A DNA stretch of 64,000 nucleotides from Kitasatospora purpeofusca (GCF_000718025.1 NZ_JODS01000006.1:62001-126000), one strand, 5' to 3'. Numbered from the stretch's first letter, positions 25,098 through 33,721 are shown. Numbers and translations are program-made. The notes: generated by a model from the sequence alone, not told the origin.

Positions 25098-25550
25098 ATG
25101 GGCGAGAACCCGATCAAGATCCACAACCTGCGTCCCGCCCCGGGTGCCAAGACCGACAAGATCCGTGTGGGTCGTGGCGAGGCGTCCAAGGGTAAGACCG
25201 CTGGTCGTGGTACCAAGGGCACCAAGGCCCGCTACCAGGTTCCGCAGCGCTTCGAGGGTGGCCAGATGCCGCTCCACATGCGCCTGCCGAAGCTGAAGGG
25301 CTTCAAGAACCCGTTCAAGATCACGTTCCAGGTCGTCAACCTCGACAAGCTGGCCGAGCTCTACCCGCAGGGTGGTTCGGTCACGGTCGAGGACCTGGTC
25401 GCCAAGGGCGCGGTTCGCAAGAACTCCCTCGTCAAGGTGCTCGGCACCGGCGAGATCTCGGTTGCCCTGCAGGTGACGGTCGACGCCGTCTCCGGCTCCG
25501 CCACCGAGAAGATCGTCGCCGCCGGCGGCACCGTCACCGAGCTCGTCTGA
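25098..25550 (+). CDS. rplO: 50S ribosomal protein L15
   Basis: A 150-residue L15 with the Gly-rich start IHNLRPAPGAKTDKIRVGRGEASKGKTAGRGTKG and MPLHMRLPKLKGF. It is a late assembly protein. It is the last ribosomal gene before secY and, unusually, is followed by a strong hairpin. Confidence 0.98.
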   Translation: MGENPIKIHNLRPAPGAKTDKIRVGRGEASKGKTAGRGTKGTKARYQVPQRFEGGQMPLHMRLPKLKGFKNPFKITFQVVNLDKLAELYPQGGSVTVEDLVAKGAVRKNSLVKVLGTGEISVALQVTVDAVSGSATEKIVAAGGTVTELV

Positions 25551-25562
25551 GCCCGCTGACTT

Positions 25563-25605
25563 CGTGAGCCCCGCGTTTCCCGTTCAGGGAAGCGCGGGGC
25601 TCACG
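25563..25605 (+). terminator. Terminator after rplO
   Basis: A stem of 13 bp (CGTGAGCCCCGCG pairing with CGCGGGGCTCACG) extended by TTTCCC/GGGAAG with one wobble, loop GTTCA, followed by CCTTTTCC. Confidence 0.85.
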
Positions 25606-25746
25606 CCTTTTCCGGACTTTCCCCGGCCCGGGCGGTCCGGATTGCGGTGAACGGGCCCTCGTTCTTTTGTGTGGCAAAACCGGGCATCCCGTACCCCATG
25701 AGTGGGGGAGAGGCCGTACGCGCTTCTTTCGAGTGGCCGTGCACTG

Positions 25747-25775
25747 TTAGAGTCCGTGGAGTTCCCTTGTAGGCT
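25747..25775 (+). promoter_or_regulatory. Candidate secY promoter
   Basis: TTAGAG (25747-25752), a 17-bp spacer and TAGGCT (25770-25775). TAGAGT at 25748-25753 could itself be a -10. The site lies between a terminator and secY. Confidence 0.35.
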
Positions 25776-25879
25776 GCGCGCAGGCTCGCCTGTGCCGTCT
25801 GTACGGGGCCCGAACCGCAAACTCCCCATTCCAGGACCGACCCTCCCGCCGACGACGTGCGGGAGGCGCAGGAGGCACC

Positions 25880-27190
25880 GTGCTCAGTGCGTTCGCGCGG
25901 GCGTTCCAGACGCCCGACCTGCGCAAGAAGCTGCTGTTCACGCTGGGCATCATGGTGCTGTTCCGGCTGGGCTCGCACGTTCCCGTACCCGGGGTCGACT
26001 TCGAGGCGGTTCACGCCTGCATCAAGGAGACCAAGAACAACGGGCTCTTCGGCCTGGTGAACCTGTTCTCCGGCGGCGCTCTGCTCCAGTTGACGATCTT
26101 CGCCCTCGGCATCATGCCGTACATCACGGCGAGCATCATCCTCCAGCTCCTCACGGTCGTGATCCCACGACTCGAGGCGCTGAAGAAGGAGGGGCAGGCC
26201 GGCCAGGCGAAGATCACCCAGTACACCCGTTACCTCACCATCGCGCTGGCGGTGCTCCAGGGCACCGGGATCGTGGCGACCGCGTCCAGCGGCGCCCTCT
26301 TCTCCGGGTGCGTCTACGCCAACCAGATCGTCCCGGACACCGGGGTCTTCCGGATCGCCGTGATGGTCCTGACCATGACCGCCGGCACCACGGTGATCAT
26401 GTGGCTGGGTGAGCTCATCACCGACCGGGGCATCGGCAACGGCATGTCGCTGCTGATCTTCACCTCGATCGCCGCGCAGTTCCCCACCTCGATGTGGGCG
26501 ATCAAGCAGTCCGGCACCATCGGCGGCGGCTGGGTCGAGTTCCTCTCGGTCATCGCGATCGGCGTCATCGTTGTGATGCTCGTCATCTTCGTCGAGCAGG
26601 CCCAGCGCCGGATCCCGGTCCAGTACGCGAAGCGGATGATCGGCCGTCGGGCCTTCGGCGGGACGTCGACCTACATCCCGCTCAAGGTGAACCAGGCCGG
26701 TGTCATCCCGGTCATCTTCGCCTCGTCGCTGCTGTACATCCCCGCCCTGGTGGTCCAGCTGACCAACAGTCAGTCGACCTGGGCGGTCTGGATCACCAAG
26801 CACTTCGTCCGCGGCGACCACCCGGTCTACATGGCCACGTACTTCCTGCTGATCGTCTTCTTCGCCTTCTTCTACGTCGCGATCTCCTTCAACCCCGAAG
26901 AAGTTGCCGACAACATGAAGAAGTATGGTGGGTTCATCCCGGGTATCCGGGCCGGCCGCCCGACGGCCGAGTACCTGAACTACGTGCTCACCCGCATCAC
27001 GTGGCCGGGTTCGCTCTACCTGGGCCTGATCGCGTTGATCCCGATGATCGCCCTGGTCGCCTTCGGACAGCAGACCAACTTCCCGTTCGGCGGCACCAGC
27101 GTGCTCATCGTCGTCGGCGTCGGACTCGAAACTGTGAAGCAGATCGAGAGCCAGCTCCAGCAGCGCAATTACGAAGGGTTCCTCCGCTGA
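25880..27190 (+). CDS. secY: Preprotein translocase subunit SecY
   Basis: A 436-residue protein with ten membrane helices. It contains MLFRLGSHVPVPGVD in helix 1, GIMPYITASIILQLL, and NPEEVADNMKKYGGFIPGIRAG..T in the cytoplasmic loop that contacts SecA and ribosome. It forms the protein-conducting channel. GTG 25880 is supported by AGGAGG (25870-25875). Its stop shares a base with adk (TGATG). Confidence 0.99.
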   Translation: MLSAFARAFQTPDLRKKLLFTLGIMVLFRLGSHVPVPGVDFEAVHACIKETKNNGLFGLVNLFSGGALLQLTIFALGIMPYITASIILQLLTVVIPRLEALKKEGQAGQAKITQYTRYLTIALAVLQGTGIVATASSGALFSGCVYANQIVPDTGVFRIAVMVLTMTAGTTVIMWLGELITDRGIGNGMSLLIFTSIAAQFPTSMWAIKQSGTIGGGWVEFLSVIAIGVIVVMLVIFVEQAQRRIPVQYAKRMIGRRAFGGTSTYIPLKVNQAGVIPVIFASSLLYIPALVVQLTNSQSTWAVWITKHFVRGDHPVYMATYFLLIVFFAFFYVAISFNPEEVADNMKKYGGFIPGIRAGRPTAEYLNYVLTRITWPGSLYLGLIALIPMIALVAFGQQTNFPFGGTSVLIVVGVGLETVKQIESQLQQRNYEGFLR

Positions 27191-27843
27191 TGCGTATCGT
27201 CCTCGTCGGACCCCCCGGGGCCGGGAAGGGTACTCAGGCGCACCTGCTCGCCAAGACCCTGTCCATTCCCCACATCTCGACCGGCGACCTGTTCCGCGCC
27301 AACATCGGCCAGGGCACCCCGCTGGGTGTCGAGGCCAAGAGCTACATGGACGCGGGCCGCCTGGTGCCCGACGAGGTCACCATCGGGATGGCCAAGGACC
27401 GCATGCTCCAGGAGGACGCCGCCAACGGCTTCCTGCTGGACGGCTTCCCGCGCAACCTGGGCCAGGCGAAGGCGCTGGACGAGTTCCTCGCCGAGCAGGG
27501 CATCGCGCTGGACGGCGTGCTGGACCTGGAGGTCCCCGAGGACGAGGTCGTCCGTCGGATCGCCGGCCGCCGGCTGTGCCGCAACGACGGCGGCCACGTG
27601 TTCCACGCGGTCTACAACCCGCCGAAGACCGAGGGCGTCTGCGACGAGTGCGGCGGCGAGCTGTACCAGCGTTCGGACGACACCGAGGAAGCGGTGCGGA
27701 CCCGGCTCGAGGTCTACCACACGGAGACCGAGCCGATCATCGACTACTACCGCCAGCAGGGTCTGATCGCCACGATCCCCGCGCTCGGCAAGGTGGACGA
27801 GGTCACCGCCCGCGCGATCGAGGCGCTGAAGCAGGACAGCTGA
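27190..27843 (+). CDS. adk: Adenylate kinase
   Basis: A 217-residue long-form enzyme: P-loop GPPGAGKGTQ (residues 7-16), ISTGDLFR, LLDGFPRN and a LID domain. The LID has CRNDGG and CDECGG, so it keeps three of the usual four zinc-type cysteines in order, with His possibly completing the set. It interconverts ATP+AMP and 2 ADP. It is coupled to secY by TGATG, the classical actinobacterial and Firmicute arrangement. Confidence 0.98.
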   Translation: MRIVLVGPPGAGKGTQAHLLAKTLSIPHISTGDLFRANIGQGTPLGVEAKSYMDAGRLVPDEVTIGMAKDRMLQEDAANGFLLDGFPRNLGQAKALDEFLAEQGIALDGVLDLEVPEDEVVRRIAGRRLCRNDGGHVFHAVYNPPKTEGVCDECGGELYQRSDDTEEAVRTRLEVYHTETEPIIDYYRQQGLIATIPALGKVDEVTARAIEALKQDS

Positions 27844-27860
27844 GTTTTTCAGCGACGTAC

Positions 27861-27900
27861 GTACGGCCGCGCTGCCCGCCCGTGGGCAGCGCGGCCGTAC
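27861..27900 (+). terminator. Terminator after adk
   Basis: A 17-bp perfect stem (27861-27877 with 27884-27900) around GCCCGT, 17 bp after the adk stop codon. Confidence 0.85.
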
Positions 27901-27973
27901 GGCGTCGTACGGTGGAACGAGTGCACGGCCGCCGGCAAGGACCGCGCGGGAACCCAAGGAAGGCGTGACCCAG

Positions 27974-28816
27974 ATGGTGGAGATCAAGACCCCCGAGCAG
28001 ATCGCGAAGATGCGAGCGGCCGGGCTGGTCGTCGCCGAGGCGCTCAAGGCGTGCCGCGAGGCGGTCGCCCCGGGAATCACCACCCAGGAGCTCAACGACA
28101 TCGCGGACAAGGTCATCACCGACCACGGTGCGACCTCGAACTTCCGGGCGGACCACGGCGGCCTGTGGTTCCCGGGCGTCATCTGCGCCTCGGTGAACAA
28201 CGAGGTCGTGCACGGCATCCCCGGCGGCCGGGTGCTCGAGGAGGGCGACCTCATCTCGATCGACTGCGGCGCGATCCTGGACGGCTGGCACGGCGACGCG
28301 GCGATCTCGGTCGCGGTCGGCGAGGTCGCTCCCGAGGTGGAGATGCTGAGCCGGGTCACCGAGGGCTCGATGTGGGCCGGCATCGCCCAGATGAAGAAGG
28401 GCAACCGCCTGGTCGACGTCTCCAAGGCGATCGAGGGCTTCATCCGCCGCCAGCCGCTGCCGCCCAAGGGCAAGTGGGGCATCACCGAGGGCTACGGCGG
28501 CCACGGCATCGGCACCGCGATGCACATGGAGCCGCACGTGCTGAACTACGTCGAGCGCGGCCGGGGCAAGGGGATGAAGCTGGTCCCCGGCACCGTGCTG
28601 GCGATCGAGCCGATGGTCTCGCTGGGCACCCCGCACACCAAGGTGCTGGAGGACGACTGGACCGTGGTCACCAACGACGGCACCTGGGCCTCGCACTGGG
28701 AGCACTCGGTGGCGGTCACCGAGGAGGGCCCGCTGGTGCTCACCGCCTTCGACGGCGGCAAGGAGATGCTGGCCAGGCTGGGTGTCACGGCCGCGCCGGA
28801 CCCGCTCGGCGCGTAG
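27974..28816 (+). CDS. map: Methionine aminopeptidase, type I
   Basis: A 280-residue enzyme that removes the initiator Met from new proteins. The metal ligands are visible: SIDCGAILDGWHGDAA (two Asp), GGHGIG (His), AIEPM (Glu) and HWEHSVAV (Glu). ATG 27974 has AAGGAAGG about 10 nt upstream; GTG 27965 would add three residues. FRADHGGLWFPGVICASVNNEVVHGIP replaces the commoner GFP..ICTSVNE form. It is preceded by a terminator and followed by another, so it is probably monocistronic. Confidence 0.95.
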   Translation: MVEIKTPEQIAKMRAAGLVVAEALKACREAVAPGITTQELNDIADKVITDHGATSNFRADHGGLWFPGVICASVNNEVVHGIPGGRVLEEGDLISIDCGAILDGWHGDAAISVAVGEVAPEVEMLSRVTEGSMWAGIAQMKKGNRLVDVSKAIEGFIRRQPLPPKGKWGITEGYGGHGIGTAMHMEPHVLNYVERGRGKGMKLVPGTVLAIEPMVSLGTPHTKVLEDDWTVVTNDGTWASHWEHSVAVTEEGPLVLTAFDGGKEMLARLGVTAAPDPLGA

Positions 28817-28853
28817 TCGGCGGGGTCGGAGCGCCGGCCCCGGCGAAGGAGCG

Positions 28854-28885
28854 AAGCCCTGGAGGTTTGGACCTCCAGGGCTTTT
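28854..28885 (+). terminator. Terminator after map
   Basis: A 13-bp perfect stem (28854-28866 with 28871-28883), TTGG loop, then TTTTGTCC: one of the few here with a T-rich tail. Confidence 0.88.
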
Positions 28886-28931
28886 GTCCTATTTTTATGC
28901 GCTGGCAGTGGCTTCGAGCGAGGAGAGTGCA

Positions 28932-29375
28932 GTGTTCAAGGGATTCCGCGACTTCATGATGCGCGGCAACGTGGTCGACATGGCGGTCGGTGTCGTCATC
29001 GGTGCCGCGTTCACCGGTGTGGTGACCGGCTTCGTGTCCGCCTTCCTCACCCCGCTGGTGGGTGTGGTGGTCGGCGCCGCCGGCGACTTCGGCTCGTACA
29101 AGGCCACCATCGCCGGGGTGACCTTCCCGTACGGCCAGTTCCTCAACGTGCTGATCGCGTTCTTCATGACCGCCGCGGTGCTCTACTTCTGCGTGGTCCT
29201 GCCGGTGACCAAGGCCACCGCCCGGTACATGCCGAAGAAGCCGAAGACCCCGAAGCGTCCCTGCCCGGAGTGCCTGACCGAGATCCCCGAGGCCGCCCGC
29301 CGCTGCGCCGCCTGCACCGCCCACGTCGACCCGCTGGCCGTCCCGGTCGTTCCCGCCGCCACGACCGGCCGCTGA
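28932..29375 (+). CDS. mscL: Large-conductance mechanosensitive channel MscL with zinc-ribbon-like tail
   Basis: A 147-residue protein from GTG 28932 (AGGAG 6 nt upstream). The N-terminus FKGFRDFMMRGNVVDMAVGVVIGAAF is the MscL pore helix, and a second helix (about 75-95) follows after a periplasmic loop. The channel opens under membrane tension to release solutes. After KKPKTPKRP the tail carries CPEC..CAAC (residues about 113-131), which looks like a small zinc ribbon and is not part of E. coli MscL. It stands alone between terminators. Confidence 0.93.
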   Translation: MFKGFRDFMMRGNVVDMAVGVVIGAAFTGVVTGFVSAFLTPLVGVVVGAAGDFGSYKATIAGVTFPYGQFLNVLIAFFMTAAVLYFCVVLPVTKATARYMPKKPKTPKRPCPECLTEIPEAARRCAACTAHVDPLAVPVVPAATTGR

Positions 29376-29388
29376 CCGGAGCCCCGTT

Positions 29389-29417
29389 TTGGTGCATCCC
29401 TCGCGCTGGCGTAGGAT
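29389..29417 (+). promoter_or_regulatory. infA promoter
   Basis: TTGGTG (29389-29394), a 17-bp spacer and TAGGAT (29412-29417) make a good vegetative promoter, giving a leader of about 120 nt before infA. Confidence 0.6.
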
Positions 29418-29545
29418 GGACCGTCGGCTCACTCGTAGCGTGCTCCAGCACGCCCTCTTCCCCCTCGTCGGGGTCGGGGTGGACCCAGGTTCGCACGAGC
29501 GTGCCGCATACGGTAGCCGGTCCCGGAAGGTGGATCTCGCAGTTC

Positions 29546-29767
29546 ATGGCTAAGAAGCAAGGCGCCATTGAGATCGAGGGCACCGTGATCGAGTCTCTTC
29601 CGAACGCGATGTTCAAGGTCGAGCTGCAGAACGGTCACAAGGTCCTCGCGCACATCAGTGGCAAGATGCGCATGCACTACATCCGCATCCTGCCGGACGA
29701 CCGGGTCGTGGTGGAGCTCAGCCCCTACGACCTGACGCGTGGCCGGATCGTCTACCGCTACAAGTAA
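29546..29767 (+). CDS. infA: Translation initiation factor IF-1
   Basis: A 73-residue IF-1 OB-fold protein (MAKKQGAIEIEGTVIESLPN, ISGKMRMHYIRILPGD-like block, ending GRIVYRYK). It blocks the 30S A site during initiation. ATG 29546 follows GGAAGGTGGATC. It leads the infA-rpmJ-rpsM-rpsK group. Confidence 0.98.
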   Translation: MAKKQGAIEIEGTVIESLPNAMFKVELQNGHKVLAHISGKMRMHYIRILPDDRVVVELSPYDLTRGRIVYRYK

Positions 29768-29800
29768 GAACGCCAGATCTAGACCCGGAGAACCTGAAGC

Positions 29801-29914
29801 ATGAAGGTCAAGCCGAGCGTCAAGAAGATCTGCGACAAGTGCAAGGTGATCCGCCGTCACGGCCGGGTCATGGTGATCTGCGACAACCTGCGCCACAAGC
29901 AGCGCCAGGGCTGA
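29801..29914 (+). CDS. rpmJ: 50S ribosomal protein L36
   Basis: A 37-residue protein, MKVKPSVKKICDKCKVIRRH to the end KQRQG. Cys11, Cys14 and Cys27 with His32 make the zinc site of the C+ form. It lies 33 bp after infA, behind GGAG at 29787-29790. Confidence 0.98.
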   Translation: MKVKPSVKKICDKCKVIRRHGRVMVICDNLRHKQRQG

Positions 29915-30086
29915 TCTCTTTCCCGCATTTCTCGTAGTACTTCGCGCGACGCGAAAAACGTCATAAGCGGGCCACCCGATCCGTCCAGGACGGACTGCCG
30001 CCCCCGGTCAGAGGCCGGGGCTCCCTCACCGTGAGGTGTCGGAGTAGGTGGCTCGCCAGACCTCTGAAGAAACACAGGAGCCTTGA

Positions 30087-30467
30087 ATGGCACGCCTCGC
30101 CGGCGTTGATCTCCCCCGTGAGAAGCGGATCGAGATCGCCCTTACGTACGTGTACGGCATCGGCCGTACCCGCGCCCAGCAGACCCTCGCCGAGACCGGT
30201 GTCAGCCCCGATGTCCGCGTTCGCGACATCGCCGAGGACGACCTGGTCAAGCTGAGCCAGTACATCGACGCCAACTTCACGGTCGAGGGTGACCTCCGCC
30301 GCGAGGTGGCCGCCGACATCCGCCGCAAGGTCGAGATCGGCTGCTACGAGGGTCTGCGTCACCGCCGCGGCCTGCCGGTCCGCGGTCAGCGCACCCACAC
30401 CAACGCGCGTACCCGCAAGGGCCCGCGTCGCGCGATCGCCGGTAAGAAGAAGCCGGGCAAGAAGTAG
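30087..30467 (+). CDS. rpsM: 30S ribosomal protein S13
   Basis: A 126-residue S13 with ARLAGVDLPREKRIEIALTY, GIGRTRAQ and RHRRGLPVRGQRTHTNARTRKGPRR. It is a 30S head protein making bridges to the 50S subunit. A 172-bp gap precedes it, with a 15-nt inverted repeat (29941-29955) and other short hairpins. Confidence 0.98.
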   Translation: MARLAGVDLPREKRIEIALTYVYGIGRTRAQQTLAETGVSPDVRVRDIAEDDLVKLSQYIDANFTVEGDLRREVAADIRRKVEIGCYEGLRHRRGLPVRGQRTHTNARTRKGPRRAIAGKKKPGKK

Positions 30468-30539
30468 TCCGTCCCGTAACCGGACATCCCTCCGGCCCGC
30501 GGGTCAGCGGACCGACCACCTCAGTAGGAGAACAGACTT

Positions 30540-30947
30540 ATGCCCCCCAAGGGTCGTCAGGCTGCCGGCGCGAAGAAGATCCGCCGCAAGGAAAAGAAGA
30601 ACGTCGCTCACGGCCACGCGCACATCAAGAGCACGTTCAACAACACCATCGTTTCGATCACCGACCCCTCGGGCAACGTGATCTCCTGGGCCTCCGCCGG
30701 CCACGTCGGCTTCAAGGGCTCGCGCAAGTCGACCCCGTTCGCCGCGCAGATGGCCGCCGAGGCCGCTGCCCGTCGCGCGCAGGAGCACGGCATGCGCAAG
30801 GTTGACGTCTTCGTGAAGGGTCCGGGCTCCGGCCGCGAGACCGCGATCCGTTCGCTCCAGGCCACCGGCCTGGAGGTCGGCTCGATCCAGGACGTCACCC
30901 CCACCCCGCACAACGGCTGCCGTCCGCCGAAGCGCCGCCGCGTCTGA
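30540..30947 (+). CDS. rpsK: 30S ribosomal protein S11
   Basis: A 135-residue S11: basic N-terminus, then NVAHGHAHIKSTFNNTIVSITD, GFKGSRKSTPFAAQ and the end DVTPTPHNGCRPPKRRRV. It lines the platform near the E site. ATG 30540 follows TAGGAG. A hairpin separates it from rpoA; there is no rpsD gene here, as in other streptomycetes. Confidence 0.99.
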   Translation: MPPKGRQAAGAKKIRRKEKKNVAHGHAHIKSTFNNTIVSITDPSGNVISWASAGHVGFKGSRKSTPFAAQMAAEAAARRAQEHGMRKVDVFVKGPGSGRETAIRSLQATGLEVGSIQDVTPTPHNGCRPPKRRRV

Positions 30948-30987
30948 CGCGGGGCCCTTCCGGGCTCGCAGTACCTGCTTCAAACCT

Positions 30988-31022
30988 CGTACGGGGTCCC
31001 GTTTCCGACGGGACCCCGTACG
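30988..31022 (+). terminator. Hairpin between rpsK and rpoA
   Basis: A 15-bp perfect stem (30988-31002 with 31008-31022), loop TTCCG. It may terminate or attenuate transcription from the ribosomal genes into rpoA. Confidence 0.75.
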
Positions 31023-31079
31023 CTGGTTCTGTTCGGCATCAAATAGTGGGTGCCGAAGATCAATGGAGGATCTGACACC

Positions 31080-32102
31080 ATGCTGATCGCTCAGCGCCCC
31101 TCGCTGACCGAAGAGGTCGTCGACGAGTTCCGCTCGCGGTTCGTGATCGAGCCGCTCGAGCCGGGCTTCGGCTACACCCTCGGCAACTCCCTGCGCCGCA
31201 CGCTCCTCTCCTCGATCCCGGGTGCCGCTGTCACCAGCATCCGCGTCGACGGTGTCCTGCACGAGTTCACCACCGTGCCGGGCGTCAAGGAGGACGTCAC
31301 CGACCTCATCCTCAACATCAAGCAGCTGGTCGTCTCCTCGGAGCACGACGAGCCGGTCGTGATGTACCTGCGCAAGCAGGGCCCGGGTGTCGTCACCGCC
31401 GCCGACATCGCGCCGCCGGCCGGTGTCGAGGTGCACAACCCCGAGCTGATCCTCGCCACGCTGAACGGCAAGGGCAAGCTGGAGATGGAGCTGACCGTCG
31501 AGCGCGGTCGCGGCTACGTCTCCGCCGTCCAGAACAAGGCCTCCGGCCAGGAGATCGGCCGCATCCCGGTCGACTCGATCTACAGCCCCGTGCTGAAGGT
31601 CACCTACAAGGTCGAGGCGACCCGTGTCGAGCAGCGGACCGACTTCGACAAGCTGATCGTCGACGTCGAGACCAAGCCCGCCATGCGTCCGCGCGACGCG
31701 ATGGCCTCGGCCGGCAAGACCCTGGTGGAGCTGTTCGGTCTCGCCCGCGAGCTGAACATCGACGCCGAGGGCATCGACATGGGCCCGTCCCCGACGGACG
31801 CCGCCCTGGCCGCCGACCTGGCGCTGCCGATCGAGGAGCTCGAGCTCACCGTTCGGTCGTACAACTGCCTCAAGCGCGAGGGCATCCACACCGTGGGTGA
31901 GCTCGTCGCCCGCTCCGAGGCCGACCTGCTCGACATCCGCAACTTCGGTGCGAAGTCGATCGACGAGGTCAAGGCGAAGCTGGCCGGCATGGGCCTGGCC
32001 CTCAAGGACAGCCCGCCCGGGTTCGACCCGACCGCCGCCGCCGACGCCTTCGGCGCCGACGACCTGGACGACGCGGGTTACGCGGAGACCGAGCAGTACT
32101 GA
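31080..32102 (+). CDS. rpoA: RNA polymerase alpha subunit
   Basis: A 340-residue protein from ATG 31080, with GGAGG (31065-31069) upstream. The N-terminal assembly domain has PLEPGFGYTLGNSLRRTLLSSIPG; the C-terminal DNA- and activator-binding domain has VRSYNCLKREGIHTVGEL and IRNFGAKSIDEVK. It ends in an acidic tail rich in Asp, Ala and Glu. It nucleates core enzyme assembly and contacts UP elements and regulators. Confidence 0.99.
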   Translation: MLIAQRPSLTEEVVDEFRSRFVIEPLEPGFGYTLGNSLRRTLLSSIPGAAVTSIRVDGVLHEFTTVPGVKEDVTDLILNIKQLVVSSEHDEPVVMYLRKQGPGVVTAADIAPPAGVEVHNPELILATLNGKGKLEMELTVERGRGYVSAVQNKASGQEIGRIPVDSIYSPVLKVTYKVEATRVEQRTDFDKLIVDVETKPAMRPRDAMASAGKTLVELFGLARELNIDAEGIDMGPSPTDAALAADLALPIEELELTVRSYNCLKREGIHTVGELVARSEADLLDIRNFGAKSIDEVKAKLAGMGLALKDSPPGFDPTAAADAFGADDLDDAGYAETEQY

Positions 32103-32116
32103 GAGACTTGACCGCG

Positions 32117-32140
32117 GGGGCGGTTCCCAGGAACCGCCTC
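32117..32140 (+). terminator. Short hairpin between rpoA and rplQ
   Basis: GGGGCGGTTCC (32117-32127) pairs with GGAACCGCCTC (32130-32140), with one G-T pair at its base and only two bases between the arms. It may be a weak terminator or processing site. Confidence 0.5.
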
Positions 32141-32229
32141 CGTTGTCGTGAAAGTCGTGCGGGCACAGTGCCCGTACGCCCGCTGCGGTACCTGGTACGG
32201 CCGCAGTCGGAGATTCGAGGAGTAATTCC

Positions 32230-32709
32230 ATGCCGCGTCCCACCAAGGGTGCCCGCCTCGGCGGCGGCCCGCACCACGAGCCGCTGCTGCTCGCCGGTCT
32301 GTGCCGGGAGCTGTTCCAGTACGGCCGCATCACCACGACCGAGGCCAAGGCCCGTCGGATGCGCCCGCTGGCGGAGAAGCTGATCACCAAGGCGAAGAAG
32401 GGCGACATCCACAACCGTCGCCTGGTGCGCAAGACCATCACCGACATCTCGGTGCTGCACACCCTCTTCACCGAGATCGCGCCGCGCTACGAGAACCGCC
32501 CGGGTGGTTACACCCGTATCACCAAGATCGGTCCCCGTCGTGGCGACAACGCCCCGATGGCCGTGATCGAGCTGGTCGAGGCGCTGACCGTCGCGCAGAC
32601 CGCCGTCGGTGAGGCCGAGGCCGCCACCAAGCGCGCCGTCAAGGAGGCCGACGAGGCCAAGGTCGAGGCCCCCAAGGCCGACGAGGCCGAGGCCGCCGAG
32701 CAGGCCTGA
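32230..32709 (+). CDS. rplQ: 50S ribosomal protein L17 with extended tail
   Basis: A 159-residue L17 with MPRPTKGARLGGGPHHEPLL, CRELFQYGRITTTEAKARRMRPLAEKLIT and GGYTRITKIGPRRGDNAPMA. After the family core (about residue 118) there is an Ala/Glu/Lys-rich tail of some 40 residues likely to be disordered. E. coli L17 (127 aa) lacks it. It is followed by a terminator. Confidence 0.98.
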   Translation: MPRPTKGARLGGGPHHEPLLLAGLCRELFQYGRITTTEAKARRMRPLAEKLITKAKKGDIHNRRLVRKTITDISVLHTLFTEIAPRYENRPGGYTRITKIGPRRGDNAPMAVIELVEALTVAQTAVGEAEAATKRAVKEADEAKVEAPKADEAEAAEQA

Positions 32710-32727
32710 CACCCACCAGGTGTGTTG

Positions 32728-32763
32728 CGGGCCCGCTTCCCCATCCGTGGGGGAGCGGGCCCG
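32728..32763 (+). terminator. Terminator after rplQ
   Basis: A 15-bp stem with one T-G pair (32728-32742 with 32749-32763), loop ATCCGT, followed by TTCCTCTTT. Confidence 0.85.
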
Positions 32764-32794
32764 TTCCTCTTTGTCCAGGGAGTGGAGAGCAGTG

Positions 32795-33721
32795 GTGAAC
32801 GATTGCGCCGAGCGGCCGCCGGTGAAGGACGGCCCGGCCGACGGGTACGTCCGGGTCCGGCTGGACCTCGCCTACCACGGCGCCGAGTTCTCCGGCTGGG
32901 CCCGGCAGAAGGGCGGCCGGCGGACGGTCCAGGAGGAGATCGAGACCGCGCTGCAGATCGTCACCCGCAGCCAGGAGCTCCACCCGCTCACCGTGGCCGG
33001 CCGCACCGACGCCGGTGTGCACGCCCGGGGCCAGGTCGCCCACGTCGACCTGCCGGCCGAGCTGTGGGAGGCGCACCGGGAGAAGCTGATGCGCCGGCTG
33101 GCCGGGCGGCTGCCCGGTGACGTCCGGATCTACCGGGTGGGCGAGGCCCCGGCGGGCTTCGACGCCCGCTTCTCGGCGATCTGGCGCCGCTACGCCTACC
33201 GGGTCGCCGACCACCCCGGCGGGGTCGACCCGCTGCTGCGCGGCCATGTGCTCTGGCACGACCGGCCGCTCGACCTGGACCGGATGAACGCCGCCGCCCG
33301 GCTGCTGATCGGCGAGCACGACTTCGCGGCGTACTGCAAGAAGCGCGAGGGCGCGACCACCATCCGCACCCTGCTGGAGCTGCGCTGGGACCGGGTCCCG
33401 GTGGACGGCTACGCGTCCCAGGAGGGCTCGCTCGCCGTCGCCACCGTGCGGGCCGACGCCTTCTGCCACAACATGGTGCGCGCCCTGGTCGGCGCGATGC
33501 TGCTGGTCGGCGACGGCCACCGGCCGGTGGAGTTCCCCGGCGAGGTGCTGGCCGGCGGGGTGCGCAACTCCGCCGTCAACGTGATCCGGCCGTACGGGCT
33601 GACCCTGGAGGAGGTCGGCTACCCGGCCGACGACCAGCTCGCGGAGCGCAACCGCGCCGCCCGCCGGATGCGCACCCTCCCCGGCGCCCCCACCGTCCCG
33701 TCAGGCCCCGACGCCACCTAA
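32795..33721 (+). CDS. truA: tRNA pseudouridine(38-40) synthase
   Basis: A 308-residue enzyme with LDLAYHGAEFSGWARQ at the start, the catalytic Asp72 in GRTDAGVHA, and RRYAYRV and FCHNMVRALVGAMLLVG further on. It makes pseudouridine at positions 38-40 of tRNA anticodon stems. Two adjacent GTG codons (32792, 32795) are possible starts; 32795 lies 5 nt from GGAGAG. Its position after rplQ is conserved in actinobacteria. Confidence 0.96.
   Translation: MNDCAERPPVKDGPADGYVRVRLDLAYHGAEFSGWARQKGGRRTVQEEIETALQIVTRSQELHPLTVAGRTDAGVHARGQVAHVDLPAELWEAHREKLMRRLAGRLPGDVRIYRVGEAPAGFDARFSAIWRRYAYRVADHPGGVDPLLRGHVLWHDRPLDLDRMNAAARLLIGEHDFAAYCKKREGATTIRTLLELRWDRVPVDGYASQEGSLAVATVRADAFCHNMVRALVGAMLLVGDGHRPVEFPGEVLAGGVRNSAVNVIRPYGLTLEEVGYPADDQLAERNRAARRMRTLPGAPTVPSGPDAT

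Larger units (their letters stand above)
25551..25879 (+). other. 329-bp gap between rplO and secY
   Basis: It holds the hairpin at 25563-25605 and a candidate promoter at 25747-25775; nothing in it looks like a gene. The gap shows that secY-adk is probably a separate transcription unit. Confidence 0.6.
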
